From Enterobacteriaceae bacterium B14 (GTDB lineage: Bacteria > Pseudomonadota > Gammaproteobacteria > Enterobacterales > Enterobacteriaceae): a stretch of DNA of 64,000 nucleotides. Made by a program: the position numbers and the translations under genes. Positions 27,248-35,668 of this stretch are shown in pieces (within the stretch, counting starts at the first letter, position 1; the number at the start of each line of letters is the position of its first letter). Location of the stretch: contig DF158882.1 in NCBI GenBank assembly GCA_000307305.1, forward strand, positions 929,495 to 993,494, in the 5' to 3' direction. Below the pieces are notes generated by a model. That model worked only from the letters and a program-made list of their open reading frames with translations. It was not told the origin of the DNA and made no database searches.

Positions 27248-29182
27248 ATGAACATTTTTGATCACTATCGCCAGCGTTATGAAGCTGCCAAGGATGAAGA
27301 GTTCACACTGCCAGAATTTCTTGCCATTTGCAGACAAGATCGCAGTGCTTATGCTAATGCGGCAGAACGACTCCTGATGGCTATCGGTGAGCCTGTGATG
27401 ATCGATACCGCATTAGACCCCCGTCTATCAAGGCTCTTCTCGAATCGAGTGGTCGCTCGCTATCCTGCATTTGAAGAGTTTTATGGGATGGAAGATGCCA
27501 TTGAACAGATCGTCTCATACCTTAAACATGCGGCCCAAGGGCTGGAAGAGAAGAAACAGATCCTCTATTTACTGGGCCCTGTGGGCGGTGGTAAATCCTC
27601 ACTGGCTGAGCGCCTGAAAGCGCTGATGCAACGTGTCCCTATTTATGTACTGAGCGCAAATGGAGAGCGCAGCCCTGTTAACGACAGCCCTCTATGTCTG
27701 TTCAATCCGGCTGAAGACGGCGGCATTCTGGAAAAAGAGTACGCTATTCCACAGCGTTATATCGGCACCGTAATGTCACCTTGGGCGGCAAAACGCCTGC
27801 ACGACTTTGGCGGCGACATTACTCAATTCCGAGTTGTGAAGGTGTGGCCATCTATTCTTGAGCAAATTGCCATTGCTAAGACCGAGCCCGGTGATGAGAA
27901 CAACCAAGACATCTCCGCACTGGTCGGCAAGGTTGATATTAGAAAATTGGAGCACTTCGCCCAGAACGACCCTGACGCATACGGTTATTCTGGCGCGCTG
28001 TGCCGTGCTAACCAAGGGCTGATGGAGTTCGTGGAGATGTTTAAAGCACCGATTAAAGTGCTACATCCTCTTCTCACTGCAACTCAGGAAGGCAACTATA
28101 ACGGTACTGAGGGGATCTCTGCCCTGCCGTTCAGCGGGATTATTCTGGCTCACTCGAACGAATCCGAGTGGGTACAGTTCCGTAATAACAAAAACAATGA
28201 AGCCTTCCTAGACCGTGTTTACATCGTCAAGGTACCTTACTGCCTGCGTGTCTCCGAAGAGATGCGAATCTACGAGAAACTGTTGAATAACAGTGAACTC
28301 ACCCATGCGCCTTGTGCTCCGGGAACGTTGGAAACACTGGCTCGCTTCTCTATCCTGTCTCGCTTGAGAGACCCAGAGAACTCTAGCATTTACTCTAAGA
28401 TGCGGGTCTATGATGGAGAGAGCTTGAAAGACACCGATCCTAAAGCGAAATCGTACCAAGAGTATCGTGATTACGCAGGTGTTGATGAGGGTATGAACGG
28501 CCTTTCTACCCGTTTTTCATTTAAGATTCTATCCCGCGTATTCAACTTCGACCACGTCGAAGTCGCAGCGAACCCGGTTCATCTGTTCTATGTATTAGAG
28601 CAGCAAATCGAGCGTGAGCAGTTCCCACAAGAGCTGGCAGAGAAATATCTGGAGCATCTGAAAGGCCATTTAATCCCTAAATACGTTGAATTTATCGGTA
28701 AAGAGATTCAGACCGCTTACTTAGAGTCTTACTCTGAATATGGCCAGAATATCTTCGATCGCTATGTCACCTACGCCGATTTCTGGATTCAAGATCAAGA
28801 GTACCGTGATCCGGAAACTGGACAACTTTTTGACCGCGAAGCCTTAAATGCCGAGCTAGAAAAAATTGAAAAACCGGCGGGGATCAGTAATCCGAAAGAT
28901 TTCCGTAACGAAATAGTCAACTTCGTTCTACGCGCCCGTGCAGGCCACAATGGGCATAATCCTAACTGGACCAGCTACGAAAAATTGCGCACAGTCATTG
29001 AGAAAAAGATGTTCTCCAATACAGAGGAGCTCTTACCGGTTATCTCATTTAATGCAAAAACCTCAACGGATGAGCAGAAAAAACATGATGATTTTGTCGA
29101 CCGTATGATGGAGAAAGGCTATACCCGCAAACAAGTTCGCTTATTGTGCGAATGGTATCTGCGAGTGAGAAAATCTTCATAA
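27248..29182 (+). CDS. yeaG: PrkA-type serine protein kinase YeaG
   Basis: AAA+-like serine kinase of the PrkA family, induced in nitrogen starvation and stationary phase in E. coli and linked to stress adaptation. The 644-residue protein (same length as E. coli) has the N-terminal AAA_PrkA domain with Walker A GPVGGGKSS near residues 109-117 and Walker B-like SGIILAHSNESEW near 300, and the C-terminal PrkA kinase-like domain. ATG 27248 is preceded by GGACGGGC. It is the first gene of yeaG-yeaH-spoVR, three genes that co-occur across proteobacteria; in E. coli the spoVR homologue ycgB lies elsewhere. Confidence 0.97.
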   Translation: MNIFDHYRQRYEAAKDEEFTLPEFLAICRQDRSAYANAAERLLMAIGEPVMIDTALDPRLSRLFSNRVVARYPAFEEFYGMEDAIEQIVSYLKHAAQGLEEKKQILYLLGPVGGGKSSLAERLKALMQRVPIYVLSANGERSPVNDSPLCLFNPAEDGGILEKEYAIPQRYIGTVMSPWAAKRLHDFGGDITQFRVVKVWPSILEQIAIAKTEPGDENNQDISALVGKVDIRKLEHFAQNDPDAYGYSGALCRANQGLMEFVEMFKAPIKVLHPLLTATQEGNYNGTEGISALPFSGIILAHSNESEWVQFRNNKNNEAFLDRVYIVKVPYCLRVSEEMRIYEKLLNNSELTHAPCAPGTLETLARFSILSRLRDPENSSIYSKMRVYDGESLKDTDPKAKSYQEYRDYAGVDEGMNGLSTRFSFKILSRVFNFDHVEVAANPVHLFYVLEQQIEREQFPQELAEKYLEHLKGHLIPKYVEFIGKEIQTAYLESYSEYGQNIFDRYVTYADFWIQDQEYRDPETGQLFDREALNAELEKIEKPAGISNPKDFRNEIVNFVLRARAGHNGHNPNWTSYEKLRTVIEKKMFSNTEELLPVISFNAKTSTDEQKKHDDFVDRMMEKGYTRKQVRLLCEWYLRVRKSS

Positions 29183-29216
29183 CAGTTGTTTGACCTGAGA
29201 CGTTTATTATCGGAGT

Positions 29217-29240
29217 AAGGGCCTGCGAAAGTAGGCTCTT
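29217..29240 (+). other. Intercistronic GAAA-tetraloop hairpin between yeaG and yeaH
   Basis: A 10-bp stem AAGGGCCTGC/GTAGGCTCTT (two G-U pairs) closed by the stable GAAA tetraloop, 35 bases after the yeaG stop. It has no T-run, so it is more likely an mRNA-stability or processing element in the yeaG-yeaH transcript than a terminator. Confidence 0.55.
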
Positions 29241-29286
29241 AAGATATATAACAACGGGTTGTTGGCAAGATCGTTGGGGGAATATT

Positions 29287-30555
29287 ATGACGTATTTCAT
29301 CGATCGGAGGCTAAACGGTAAAAACAAGAGTGCGGTTAACCGCCAGCGTTTCTTGCGCCGTTATAAGTCACAAATAAAGCAGTCTATTTCCGACGCGATA
29401 AATAAACGCTCGGTGACTGACGTAGAGAGTGGCGAATCCGTTTCCATTCCCACTGAAGATATTAATGAGCCATTCTTCCAGCAAGGGCAAGGAGGACACC
29501 GTAATCGTGTTCATCCGGGTAACGATCAGTTTATTCAAAACGATCGCGTCGAACGCCCTCAAGGCGGTGGCGGAAGTGGTGGTGCTGGAGAAGGCCAAGC
29601 CAGCCAAGATGGCGAAGGAAGCGATGAGTTCGTTTTTCAGATATCGAAAGATGAGTATCTGGATTTACTGTTTGAAGACTTAGCGTTGCCGAATCTGCGC
29701 AAAACGCAGTATCAGCAGCTTACAGAGTTTAAAACTCACCGAGCAGGCTATTCTGCAAACGGCGTACCTGCCAATATCAGCATTGTCCGCTCGCTGCGAA
29801 ACTCCCTCGCTCGTCGCACGGCGATGACAGCGGGTAAACGTAGAGAGTTAGGTTCACTAGAAGAAGAGTTAGCCCTGCTGCAAAATAGTGAACCAGCTCA
29901 ACTGCTAGAAGAAGATAGACTACGCAAAGAGATTTTAGAGCTACGTCAGAAAATCGAGAAAGTACCCTTTATTGACACCTTCGATTTGCGCTATCGCAAC
30001 TACGAACGCCGCCCAGAGCCATCAAGCAAAGCGGTCATGTTCTGCCTAATGGATGTGTCAGGCTCGATGGATCAAGCAACCAAAGATATGGCGAAACGCT
30101 TTTATATATTGCTGTATCTGTTTTTGAGCCGCACTTATAAAAACGTAGATGTGGTGTACATTCGCCACCATACACAGGCAAAAGAAGTCGGTGAGCAAGA
30201 GTTCTTCTACTCGCAAGAAACCGGGGGGACGATTGTCTCCAGTGCCCTGAAATTGATGGATGAGATAGTCAAAGAGCGCTACAACCCAGCACAATGGAAT
30301 ATCTATGCGGCTCAGGCATCGGATGGCGATAACTGGGCAGATGACTCACCGCTCTGCTACGACTTACTCGCCCAAAAATTACTGCCGGTTGTGAGGTATT
30401 ACTGCTACATCGAGATCACTCGCCGGGCTCATCAAACCTTGTGGCGGCAGTATGAAAGCCTGCAAGAGAAGTTTGAAAACTTTACGATGCAGCCAATACG
30501 CGAACAAGAGGATATCTATCCGGTATTCCGCGAGCTGTTTCACACTAAAGTTTAG
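29287..30555 (+). CDS. yeaH: UPF0229 / VWA-domain protein YeaH
   Basis: Conserved partner of YeaG with no known biochemistry. The 422-residue protein begins [26 protein letters not shown]. It then has a Gly-rich low-complexity linker near residues 75-115 ([15 protein letters not shown]), and a C-terminal von Willebrand A-like domain whose metal site DVSGSMD (DxSxS) is near residues 257-263, followed by TGGT, the usual second metal-site loop. E. coli YeaH has 427 residues. It lies 104 bases after yeaG, and its own terminator separates it from spoVR. Confidence 0.96.
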   Translation: MTYFIDRRLNGKNKSAVNRQRFLRRYKSQIKQSISDAINKRSVTDVESGESVSIPTEDINEPFFQQGQGGHRNRVHPGNDQFIQNDRVERPQGGGGSGGAGEGQASQDGEGSDEFVFQISKDEYLDLLFEDLALPNLRKTQYQQLTEFKTHRAGYSANGVPANISIVRSLRNSLARRTAMTAGKRRELGSLEEELALLQNSEPAQLLEEDRLRKEILELRQKIEKVPFIDTFDLRYRNYERRPEPSSKAVMFCLMDVSGSMDQATKDMAKRFYILLYLFLSRTYKNVDVVYIRHHTQAKEVGEQEFFYSQETGGTIVSSALKLMDEIVKERYNPAQWNIYAAQASDGDNWADDSPLCYDLLAQKLLPVVRYYCYIEITRRAHQTLWRQYESLQEKFENFTMQPIREQEDIYPVFRELFHTKV

Positions 30556-30562
30556 CCTTCAC

Positions 30563-30596
30563 GCGCCAGTGATACTTTCACTGGCGCTTTCCTTTG
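30563..30596 (+). terminator. Intrinsic terminator of yeaG-yeaH
   Basis: GCGCCAGTGA and TCACTGGCGC form a perfect 10-bp stem with loop TACTT, then TTTCCTTT. It starts 8 bases after the yeaH stop codon. Confidence 0.85.
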
Positions 30597-30680
30597 TACC
30601 GATGCGGATAACGCCCGCTCATCCAAAAATTACGACGTAAAAAATAGATTAATAATAGGGTCAGGTAGTTAGCGACCTCG

Positions 30681-30698
30681 CTATCTTGAACTACGCTT
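30681..30698 (+). promoter_or_regulatory. Sigma-S-like promoter of spoVR
   Basis: CTTGAACTACGCTTTTA contains CTACGCTT (30691-30698), which fits the sigma-S -10 consensus KCTAYRCTTAA. It sits about 55 bases upstream of the spoVR start, after the yeaH terminator. No clear -35 is needed for sigma-S. The same 16 bases recur at 32664-32679. Confidence 0.55.
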
Positions 30699-30753
30699 TT
30701 AATATGGTCGCGCATTGCACGCGTTCATATCCATATCATAAGGGGATGCGCTG

Positions 30754-32286
30754 ATGGCAATTAAAATACAAGAGCCTACAAAAGCAGTCGAAAAGTTAAG
30801 TGATGGACCAGACTGGACCTTTCCGTTGCTACAAGAGTATCTGGAAGAAATCAACCGTGTCGCTCACCACTATCGGCTGGAAACCTACCCTCATCAAATC
30901 GAAATCATTACCGCCGAACAGATGATGGATGCCTATTCCAGCGTTGGGATGCCGATCAACTACACCCACTGGTCGTTTGGTAAAAAGTTCATTGAGACAG
31001 AGCAACTCTATAAACATGGGCAACAAGGATTAGCCTATGAAATTGTGATTAACTCAAACCCCTGTATCGCCTACTTAATGGAAGAGAACACTATCACCAT
31101 GCAGGCACTGGTTATGGCTCATGCCTGCTACGGCCATAACTCTTTCTTTAAGAATAACTATCTATTCCGTAGCTGGACAGATGCCAGCTCTATTGTCGAT
31201 TACCTTCTTTTTGCTCGGCACTATATTAGCGAATGCGAAGAGCGCTACGGTGTAGATGAGGTTGAGAAGCTTCTCGATTCCTGCCACGCGTTGATGAATT
31301 ACGGCGTAGACCGCTATAAACGCCCACAGAAAATCTCACTGGAAGAGGAGAAAGCACGCCAAAAATCTAGAGAGGAGTACCTACAGAGTCAGGTTAATTC
31401 TCTCTGGCGTACCTTGCCGAAACGAGAATTAGAAAGTAAAGAGCAGGTATCCCGTTTCCCTAGCGAGCCTCAAGAAAACATTCTCTACTTCTTAGAGAAG
31501 AATGCCCCTCTGCTGGAACCTTGGCAGCGTGAGATTTTGCGGATTGTACGCAAAGTTAGCCAATATTTTTATCCGCAAAAACAGACTCAGGTCATGAACG
31601 AAGGCTGGGCGACGTTTTGGCACTACACCATCCTGAATCATCTGTACGATGAGGGCAAAGTGACAGATCGCTTTATGCTGGAATTTTTGCATAGCCACAC
31701 CAATGTAGTGAGCCAACCAGCTTATAACAGCCCCTATTACAGTGGCATAAACCCTTATGCTCTAGGGTTTGCCATGTTTCAAGATATCAAGCGTATCTGC
31801 CAAGAACCGACAGAAGAGGATTACCGTTGGTTCCCCGATATTGCAGGATCAAACTGGCTAGATACTCTGCATTTTGCAATGAGAGACTTTAAAGATGAGA
31901 GCTTTATTAGCCAGTTCTTATCGCCAAAAGTCATGCGAGATTTTCGGTTGTTTAACGTCATGGATGATGACAGCAATAACTATCTAGAGATTACTGCAAT
32001 TCACAATGATGAAGGTTATCAAGCGCTGAGAGAGCAACTCTCTGCTCAATATAATCTGAGCAATATCGAACCCAATATTCAGGTATGGGATGTCGATGTA
32101 CGCGGCGATCGTTCACTAAAATTAAGATATGTCCCCCATCAACGAGCACCACTAGGCAATAGCCGCCGAGAAGTACTGAAACATCTACATCGTCTATGGG
32201 GGTTTGATGTTTATCTAGAACAATTGAATGCAGAAGGCAATGTCGAGTTGCTAGAGCGCTGCCCTCACCGCCCTAGCGGGTTATAA
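30754..32286 (+). CDS. ycgB: SpoVR family protein (YcgB)
   Basis: 510 residues, same length as E. coli YcgB. The SpoVR name comes from a Bacillus gene affecting spore cortex; its role in Gram-negatives is unknown, but it is a stationary-phase, sigma-S-controlled gene in E. coli and almost always partners yeaG-yeaH. Conserved blocks: EIITAEQMMDAYSSVGMPINYTHWSFGKKF near residue 50, HACYGHNSFFKNNYLF near 123, NEGWATFWHYTI near 283, and HSHTNVVSQP near 312. The His/Glu-rich HACYGHN and NEGWATFWH pieces resemble a metalloenzyme site, which is inference. It is separated from yeaH by a terminator and has its own sigma-S-like promoter. Confidence 0.96.
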   Translation: MAIKIQEPTKAVEKLSDGPDWTFPLLQEYLEEINRVAHHYRLETYPHQIEIITAEQMMDAYSSVGMPINYTHWSFGKKFIETEQLYKHGQQGLAYEIVINSNPCIAYLMEENTITMQALVMAHACYGHNSFFKNNYLFRSWTDASSIVDYLLFARHYISECEERYGVDEVEKLLDSCHALMNYGVDRYKRPQKISLEEEKARQKSREEYLQSQVNSLWRTLPKRELESKEQVSRFPSEPQENILYFLEKNAPLLEPWQREILRIVRKVSQYFYPQKQTQVMNEGWATFWHYTILNHLYDEGKVTDRFMLEFLHSHTNVVSQPAYNSPYYSGINPYALGFAMFQDIKRICQEPTEEDYRWFPDIAGSNWLDTLHFAMRDFKDESFISQFLSPKVMRDFRLFNVMDDDSNNYLEITAIHNDEGYQALREQLSAQYNLSNIEPNIQVWDVDVRGDRSLKLRYVPHQRAPLGNSRREVLKHLHRLWGFDVYLEQLNAEGNVELLERCPHRPSGL

Positions 32287-32290
32287 TTTG

Positions 32291-32327
32291 ATTGCCGATG
32301 GATATATTGATGCACTCCATCGGCAAT
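32291..32327 (+). terminator. Hairpin downstream of spoVR
   Basis: ATTGCCGATGGA and TCCATCGGCAAT form a perfect 12-bp stem around a 13-base loop, 4 bases after the stop codon. Only ATT follows, so termination may need help, but position and stem strength favour a transcript end. Confidence 0.65.
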
Positions 32328-33039
32328 ATTCCCCTCTAATAAATGAGATATAAAAAATCCATTTTAAGATTATTCTCAAATAAGCCGACACATACTCATC
32401 GTCGTATCTTCATTGATTTTATAATTTATACTTTTTATTATATTTATTAATTCAATTACATTGAAAAATACTTAAAATAAATTAAATTGATTTCTTTTAC
32501 CTTAACGATAAGAAATATTTTACTCATTGATTTACCTTAATTCCAAGAAATAGTTTCACCCATAAACAGTACAACCCTTCTTCTGTTTCTGCCTTTTTAG
32601 CATTTGAAATCTATGCACAGCTACACCATGATTTACATAAGAAAAACTGGCGCGCCTAGTAAACTTGAACTACGCTTTTGATGATGAAAAGTTATTTTCT
32701 GCACTCGTGGTTTTTTATACAGCATAGTTTTGATGACATGCTAACACTGCCATTATTTATGCATACTTCTACTTGGTTATTTAATTTTGCGTTGGAAATG
32801 TAATTTTTCTTCTAATACAACATTCGACTCAATGATGACCGGTTCCTTTTTATAAAAAATCGAAAGGAGCCTTTATTACATTACCATCAAAGTCATTGGA
32901 GCGGTGGCAATAAAATGAAACTCAAATCTCTTATTTATAAGTGATTAAAATGGCTGATTCTAAAGTCAAATAATGAGTGTAGCTAGTGCCATACCATTTC
33001 AACGACAAAGAGCATGTCACTATCAATAAGGATGACATT
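32328..33039. promoter_or_regulatory. AT-rich region upstream of the fimbrial operon
   Basis: About 700 bases with no gene. It holds a second sigma-S-like -10 box (CTACGCTT, 32670-32677) and a 9-bp hairpin GGTTCCTTT/AAAGGAGCC (32841-32871) followed by TTTATTA. It also contains the presumed fimbrial promoter just upstream of 33040. The AT-richness makes it a likely H-NS target, which would fit silencing of the fimbrial operon. A GTG 54 bases upstream extends the first fimbrial frame but has no support. Confidence 0.5.
32670..32875 (+). ncRNA. Candidate sigma-S-dependent small RNA or leader
   Basis: Promoter-like CTTGAACTACGCTTTTG with sigma-S -10 box CTACGCTT (32670-32677), and about 170 bases later a hairpin GGTTCCTTT/AAAGGAGCC followed by TTTATTA. 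This would give a transcript of about 195 bases ending some 165 bases before the first fimbrial gene. It matches no small RNA I know. The terminator is weak, so it could equally be the start of the fimbrial mRNA leader. Confidence 0.3.
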
Positions 33040-33573
33040 ATGCGTTATAAGCTTTTGGCTATGCTATGCGGTGCGAGTTTATTTACTGTGGGTAATGCGC
33101 AAGCAACTGGGCAAGTTTCTGGCCAGCTAGGCGTGCAAATTACAATTGGTGCGGGCTGCGAAGTCAACGGCGGTACAACCACTGGTTCAGTTAACAACTT
33201 CGGTACCCTCAACTTTGGTTCATACCCTCTGTTAAACAATACCATCGTTGCTCAATCGACAGGTGCCTCTGGTGCACTTGCGGTTAACTGTACCACGGGT
33301 ACGTTATATACCGTCGCACTGAATAGCGGTGCAAATGCAGCAGGTAACCAACGCCGTATGGCGGGTGGAACGGCTGAGTTTATCAACTATCAGCTGTACC
33401 AGGATGCTTCTCGCTCAACGATCTGGGGCAACGGCGCAAACGGCGGTACCGTATATAACGGTACTGGTACAGGTTCAGACGAACCGTTGGTTGTTTACGG
33501 ACAAGTGCTACAGCAAACAACACCGAGTGAAGGAACATACGCCGATACAGTTATCGTTACCGTTGCATTTTAA
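33040..33573 (+). CDS. Spore coat U domain fimbrial subunit (CsuA/B-like, major)
   Basis: Secreted pilin of the SCPU (spore coat protein U) family, as in archaic chaperone-usher (Csu-type) pili. The 177-residue protein has a signal peptide (MRYKLLAMLCGASLFTVGNAQA), then the SCPU domain with the first Cys in GAGCEVN, FGTLNFGSY, the second Cys in ALAVNCTTG, and the C-terminal strand YADTVIVTVAF that would be donated to the chaperone. Start ATG 33040 has AAGGA 7 bases upstream. It is first in a six-gene operon and is followed by a hairpin that could raise its level over the others, as expected for the main pilin. Confidence 0.9.
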   Translation: MRYKLLAMLCGASLFTVGNAQATGQVSGQLGVQITIGAGCEVNGGTTTGSVNNFGTLNFGSYPLLNNTIVAQSTGASGALAVNCTTGTLYTVALNSGANAAGNQRRMAGGTAEFINYQLYQDASRSTIWGNGANGGTVYNGTGTGSDEPLVVYGQVLQQTTPSEGTYADTVIVTVAF

Positions 33574-33596
33574 ATATAAAAATAACAGCAATTGTC

Positions 33597-33645
33597 TAAG
33601 AGTCTACTCGGCAAACAGTAGCAAGGTAGGCTCTTAATCATTTTT
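33597..33645 (+). terminator. Possible attenuator after the first pilin gene
   Basis: TAAGAGTCTAC (33597-33607) pairs with GTAGGCTCTTA (33626-33636), 11 bp with one G-U pair, followed by ATCATTTTT. It sits 23 bases after the pilin stop codon, inside the operon. A leaky terminator or mRNA-end stabiliser here would give more pilin than usher or chaperone. Confidence 0.5.
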
Positions 33646-33731
33646 ATACCCTCACGTCTTCGTATGACAGAGTGGCTCGCGAAGCGATTAGCACCCTAGT
33701 CATACAACGTATATCGGGTATCGTTTTTTAT

Positions 33732-34274
33732 ATGGATAAAGAGATGAATAGAGCCCCCTCTCTCAGAGAGATATCGACTATTTCAGCCTGTCTGATTGGG
33801 TTCTCTTATCCTGTATCTACCTACGCTGTCACGAAAAACGCCACAATCAATCTTGTCGTCACCGTTGTTAACTCCTGTGAAGCAGGTGTGGGAGAAACCA
33901 ACCCTAGCTTTGGTACGTTGAATTTTGGCTCCGCTTACTCATTAAAAACGCCGATTACCGTCACCGGACAAAGTAATGCAGGCGCAATACGCGTGAAATG
34001 TACCACAGGCCTGCCTTACAAAGTCGTACTCGGGCCAGGGCAAAGTGGCAACATCAATAACCGCTTAATGCGGGTAAATGGTGTGGGTGCGTCTATCGCT
34101 TACAACTTATATACCAACGCTAGCCACAGTGTCATTTGGGATAACCTAATAGGCATAACTCAATCCGCTACCGGCAATGATGACTATCTGCCTGTCTATG
34201 GCCTAATCAGCGCTCAAACGACACCTGCAATAGGCTTATATACCGATGCAGTTCAAGTGACGGTGAGTTGGTGA
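33732..34274 (+). CDS. Spore coat U domain minor pilin (CsuA-like)
   Basis: 180-residue SCPU-domain protein, probably a minor subunit. N-terminal MDKEMNRAPSLREISTISACLIGFSYPVSTYA is an unusually long signal peptide with a hydrophobic core around residues 17-32. The mature domain has the same skeleton as the first pilin: Cys in VVNSCEAG, FGTLNFGSAY, Cys in IRVKCTTG, NLYTNASHSVIW, PVYGLISAQTTPAIG, and the terminal strand YTDAVQVTVSW. The start is uncertain: ATG 33732, ATG 33744 (AAAGAG before it) or GTG 33672 are all in frame. The third pilin gene starts within or right after its stop codon. Confidence 0.86.
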   Translation: MDKEMNRAPSLREISTISACLIGFSYPVSTYAVTKNATINLVVTVVNSCEAGVGETNPSFGTLNFGSAYSLKTPITVTGQSNAGAIRVKCTTGLPYKVVLGPGQSGNINNRLMRVNGVGASIAYNLYTNASHSVIWDNLIGITQSATGNDDYLPVYGLISAQTTPAIGLYTDAVQVTVSW

Positions 34275-34279
34275 TCGCC

Positions 34280-34867
34280 ATGACTATTTATTACGCTTTT
34301 TCTCACCCATATAAACCCTTACTGCACTTTGCTGCCCTAACGCTGCTGCTTGGCTTCGCAAGGCCATTGTTTGCAGATTCTGGTGCCAACGAACTCAGTA
34401 AATCCGCTTCGTTTCAAGTAAAAGCAGTGATAGCCAATGGCTGCATTGTTGGTTCATCTGGCACTGACACTACAACATTCGGCTCAATGAACTTCGGTAC
34501 AGTAAATACCTTAGCCACGAAGGTATCCCTTACCTCCACACCAAACTCTGGCTCTGTAGTCTTAAAATGCACATTAGGCACCCCGCTTATCATTGGATTA
34601 GATGCGGGATTAAATGCAGGCGGTTCTATCAGCGGGGGACGCTTTTTACAGCAATCAGGAGGAGCAACAAAATTACGTTACCAGCTCTTTCAAAACGCTA
34701 ATTTTAGTACTGCATGGGGAAGTGGCGCCAACGGCGGCAACGCCATGAATGTGACAGCAACTGGCGTTGTTACCGAATATAAGGTCTATGCCAATCTCTA
34801 CGCTGCCACAACCGCACCCGCAGCTGGCACTTATAACGATACCGTCACGGTCATTATTACCTATTAG
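34280..34867 (+). CDS. Spore coat U domain minor pilin (CsuB-like)
   Basis: 195-residue SCPU-domain pilin with signal peptide (hydrophobic PLLHFAALTLLLGFARPLFA, cleavage near residue 32). The domain has Cys in IANGCIVG, FGSMNFGTVN, Cys in VVLKCTLG, YQLFQNANFSTAWGSG and the terminal strand YNDTVTVIITY. I place the start at ATG 34280 (GGTGA five bases upstream). A GTG at 34271 overlaps the previous stop codon as GTGA, which would give translational coupling and three more residues, and cannot be excluded. Confidence 0.86.
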   Translation: MTIYYAFSHPYKPLLHFAALTLLLGFARPLFADSGANELSKSASFQVKAVIANGCIVGSSGTDTTTFGSMNFGTVNTLATKVSLTSTPNSGSVVLKCTLGTPLIIGLDAGLNAGGSISGGRFLQQSGGATKLRYQLFQNANFSTAWGSGANGGNAMNVTATGVVTEYKVYANLYAATTAPAAGTYNDTVTVIITY

Positions 34868-34888
34868 AAATAGTAAGAGAGAAAACTT

Positions 34889-35650
34889 ATGCGCTGGATA
34901 GCCCTAACTGCATTAAGCAGTTCACTTATTTTAAATACGGCTTACGCCCAAACCGCTGTTCTGATTTGGCCTATTGACCCAGTGATTGAACACGATCAAA
35001 AAGCCAGTGCACTCTGGTTACAGAATCAGGATAAAAACACGATCTACTTGCAGGTCCGAGTCCAAAAGTGGATGCAAAATCAAGGTGAAGAGTTATATGT
35101 TGAACAGAATGATGTGATGCCAAGCCCACCTATTTTGCTGCTAGAGCCGGGGAAAAAACAGCTTATTCGTCTAGTAAAAACGAAAGATACTCCCGCTAAT
35201 CAAGAGCAAGCCTATCGCATTTTTGTTGATGAAATCCCAAGGCCAGATGTCAAAGAAGAAAAAACAGAGCCAATGGGGCTGAAATTTCAAATGCGCTACT
35301 CCATACCTCTATTTGTCAGCGGCGAGGGTATTTGGACCAAAAAGAATCCTGAGAAAAACCGTGACATATCAACTGCATCACAACCTAATCTGTCGTACAG
35401 CATCATGCAGAAAAGCGGCAAAAACTGGATACAAATTACTAATCAGGGCAATGTTCATGCACGACTATCCCAACTTACCTTTGTGAACGGAGGCCAATCT
35501 AAATCGGCGATCCCTGGCCTGCTCGGCTATGTCTTACCTGGCGCACAAATGTCTTGGCAGCTTCCTGACGGAGCCAGTACTGGTGCAAATTGGCAAGCCA
35601 AGGTGAAAATTAACGATAACGAACAAACTCAACAGTTAACCTATCGTTAA
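34889..35650 (+). CDS. Periplasmic fimbrial chaperone (CsuC/PapD-like)
   Basis: PapD-superfamily chaperone for the Csu-type pilus: caps pilin grooves by donor-strand complementation and delivers subunits to the usher. The 253-residue protein has a signal peptide (MRWIALTALSSSLILNTAYA), then two Ig-like domains. Visible hallmarks: the N-terminal strand AVLIWPIDPVIEHDQKASALWLQNQ, VRVQKWMQNQGEELY, the pilin-anchoring Lys/Arg region PGKKQLIRLVK, FVDEIP (the PapD-like RxxxxEIP region), and LKFQMRYSIPLFV. ATG 34889 follows AGAGAG. The usher begins about 18 bases after its stop. Confidence 0.92.
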   Translation: MRWIALTALSSSLILNTAYAQTAVLIWPIDPVIEHDQKASALWLQNQDKNTIYLQVRVQKWMQNQGEELYVEQNDVMPSPPILLLEPGKKQLIRLVKTKDTPANQEQAYRIFVDEIPRPDVKEEKTEPMGLKFQMRYSIPLFVSGEGIWTKKNPEKNRDISTASQPNLSYSIMQKSGKNWIQITNQGNVHARLSQLTFVNGGQSKSAIPGLLGYVLPGAQMSWQLPDGASTGANWQAKVKINDNEQTQQLTYR

Positions 35651-35668
35651 TTGAGAGCGGGTACGAAT

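Noticed and set aside
32291-32327. Considered as part of a CRISPR-like or REP palindrome array
   Set aside because: Single copy directly after a stop codon; no second unit nearby. No CRISPR array was found anywhere in the window.
29231-33636. Shared GTAGGCTCTTA arm in the yeaG-yeaH hairpin and the pilin hairpin
   Set aside because: An 11-base match is expected many times by chance in 64 kb.
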